Assembly (NCBI GenBank): GCA_950097015.1
Contig: CATNEN010000030.1
Coordinates: 2,775,001-2,839,000, forward strand
Reading direction: 5' to 3'
Source: Macrostomum hystrix
Taxonomy: Eukaryota > Platyhelminthes > Macrostomidae
DNA: 64,000 nt
Below are positions 62,898-64,000 of this stretch, piece after piece. A program made the translations under genes and the position numbers. Numbering within the stretch: the stretch's first letter is position 1; every line of letters begins with the position of its first letter. The notes under the pieces were generated by a model, which saw nothing but the letters and a program-made list of their open reading frames with translations, searched no databases and was not told where the DNA came from.

Positions 62898-63335
62898 GTG
62901 AGTTCCGGCCGTTTTTTGGCAGTCTGGCAGGATCCTCAGACTTTGCCGCCGGCCGCCCAAGGTGGTCTTCAAGATCTACTTTGTCGCCTTCCTGGATGGG
63001 GAACTCAAATGGCTCCTTCGCTTGGTTCGCTTGTGTGAGCACTCGTGCTCAGGCCAATGAAGAATTCAGTTTAGAAACCTTGGTCCACAGGGGGTCAGGC
63101 TTTGGTCTAAAAAGCCCCCCTTGCTTGCTGCAAAGACCTTTTACCCAATTGATTGCCGCGGTTCGCGCCTTAGAGTTTGCATTTGAGACCAAAGTGCGTC
63201 GGGGCCGTTTCATTGTTTACTGCACGTTTTGCATTTTTCGTTTTTTATGGGAGTTTATTGCCACAATTTTCTTTTTTTACCCAATCCTTGACATGAAAAA
63301 TGATTAACACTACCATTCAATTTAATAATGAAACT
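62898..63335. other. CtBP intron sequence after exon 4
   Basis: The next CtBP exon (expected to begin near a GIAVCN-type motif) is not seen here. Nothing else recognised. Confidence 0.45.
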
Positions 63336-63925
63336 GTATTCTCTGCCAGAGCTGGAATCGTAGCAGGAATCGCATCTAGAATCGTAGCTGGAACTACGCA
63401 AAGAATCGTACCAGGAACTAAATCTAGAATCGCAGCAGGAATCGCATCTAGAATCGCAGCAAGAACTACGCCTAGAATCGCACCAGGAACCGAATCTAGA
63501 ATCGTAGCAGGAATCGCATCTAGAATCGTAGCAGGAATCGCATCTAGAATCGTAGCAGGAATCGCATCTAGAATCGTAGCAGGAATCGCATCTAGAATCG
63601 TAGCAGGAATCGCATCTAGAATCGCAGCAAGAACTACGCCTAGAATCGTACCAGGAACCGAATCTAGAATCGTGGCAGGAATCGCATCTAGAATCGTAGC
63701 AGGAATGAAATCTATTCGTGGAATCGTAGCATATACCGCAGCTGGAATCGTAGCAGGAATCGCATCTAGAATCGCAGCAGGAACTACGCCTAGAATCGTA
63801 CCAGGAACCCAATCTAGAATCGCAGCAGGAACTACGCATAGAATCGTAGCAGGAATGAAATCTATTCGTGGAATCGTGGCATATACCACAGCTAGAATCG
63901 TAGCAGGAACCACTACTGAAATCAT
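63336..63925. repeat. Minisatellite, 24-bp unit, CtBP intron 4
   Basis: About 24 units of atctagaatcgtagcaggaa plus tcgc, with variants (aagaactacgcc, accaggaaccga, gaaatctattcgtgg). The variants recur in the same order (for example aagaactacgcctagaatcg), indicating block duplication. Both strands are open over 200 codons because the period is a multiple of three. Confidence 0.97.
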
Positions 63926-64000
63926 AGAAATGAAAGTTTCCGAACTTTATATCCTGCCCTACTGTATATTTAGCCCATTGTGACATGCCAGGCCTCTCAT

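Overview
The window is animal (metazoan) nuclear DNA. Its genes are split by GT-AG introns. The proteins are animal types: a nicotinic-receptor-type channel, a neuronal calcium sensor, a two-box HMGB protein, and a CtBP carrying an N-terminal THAP finger. The interspersed repeats include tRNA-derived SINEs, LINE remnants and hAT transposons. The gene set and repeat style fit a protostome, possibly a lophotrochozoan such as a free-living flatworm. The taxon is an inference that the sequence does not settle.

Layout, left to right. (1) 388-2587 (+): the last two coding exons of a nicotinic acetylcholine receptor-type subunit. (2) 11013-15135 (+): a complete three-exon neuronal calcium sensor gene of 191 aa, with introns filled by tandem repeats. 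(3) 15.3-28.4 kb: no recognised gene. It holds several minisatellites, a 1-kb foldback DNA transposon with 310-bp inverted ends (22851-23894) and an interspersed repeat family. (4) 28418-29101 (+): a small two-exon gene of unknown function. (5) 29828-30400 (+): an MPV17L2-like gene. (6) 31.8-33.9 kb: remnants of two LINE elements. (7) 35052-38826 (+): a four-exon SLC49A4/DIRC2-like transporter. (8) 40563-40967 (-): the OXLD1-like mitochondrial protein. (9) 41988-44480 (+): a dead hAT transposon with recognisable terminal inverted repeats, lying exactly between two copies of a ~0.45-kb segment. (10) 46980-47693 (-): an HMGB gene with two exons. (11) 49-57.8 kb: GC-rich, no recognised gene. (12) 57857-62897 and beyond the right edge (+): the THAP-CtBP gene.

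The genes are unrelated in function and face both ways, as expected in animal chromatin; there are no operons. The most striking global property is the density of minisatellites. About 25 different arrays, with units of roughly 16-74 bp, make up about a fifth of the window (my estimate from the coordinates). They sit inside introns and directly behind gene 3' ends, and almost all have different unit sequences. Many are open in several reading frames on both strands, which creates long but meaningless ORFs. At least two tRNA-derived SINE families are present; one copy has a perfect 11-bp target-site duplication.

All exon boundaries were inferred by eye from splice signals, reading-frame continuity and family resemblance. 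No alignment or transcript was available.
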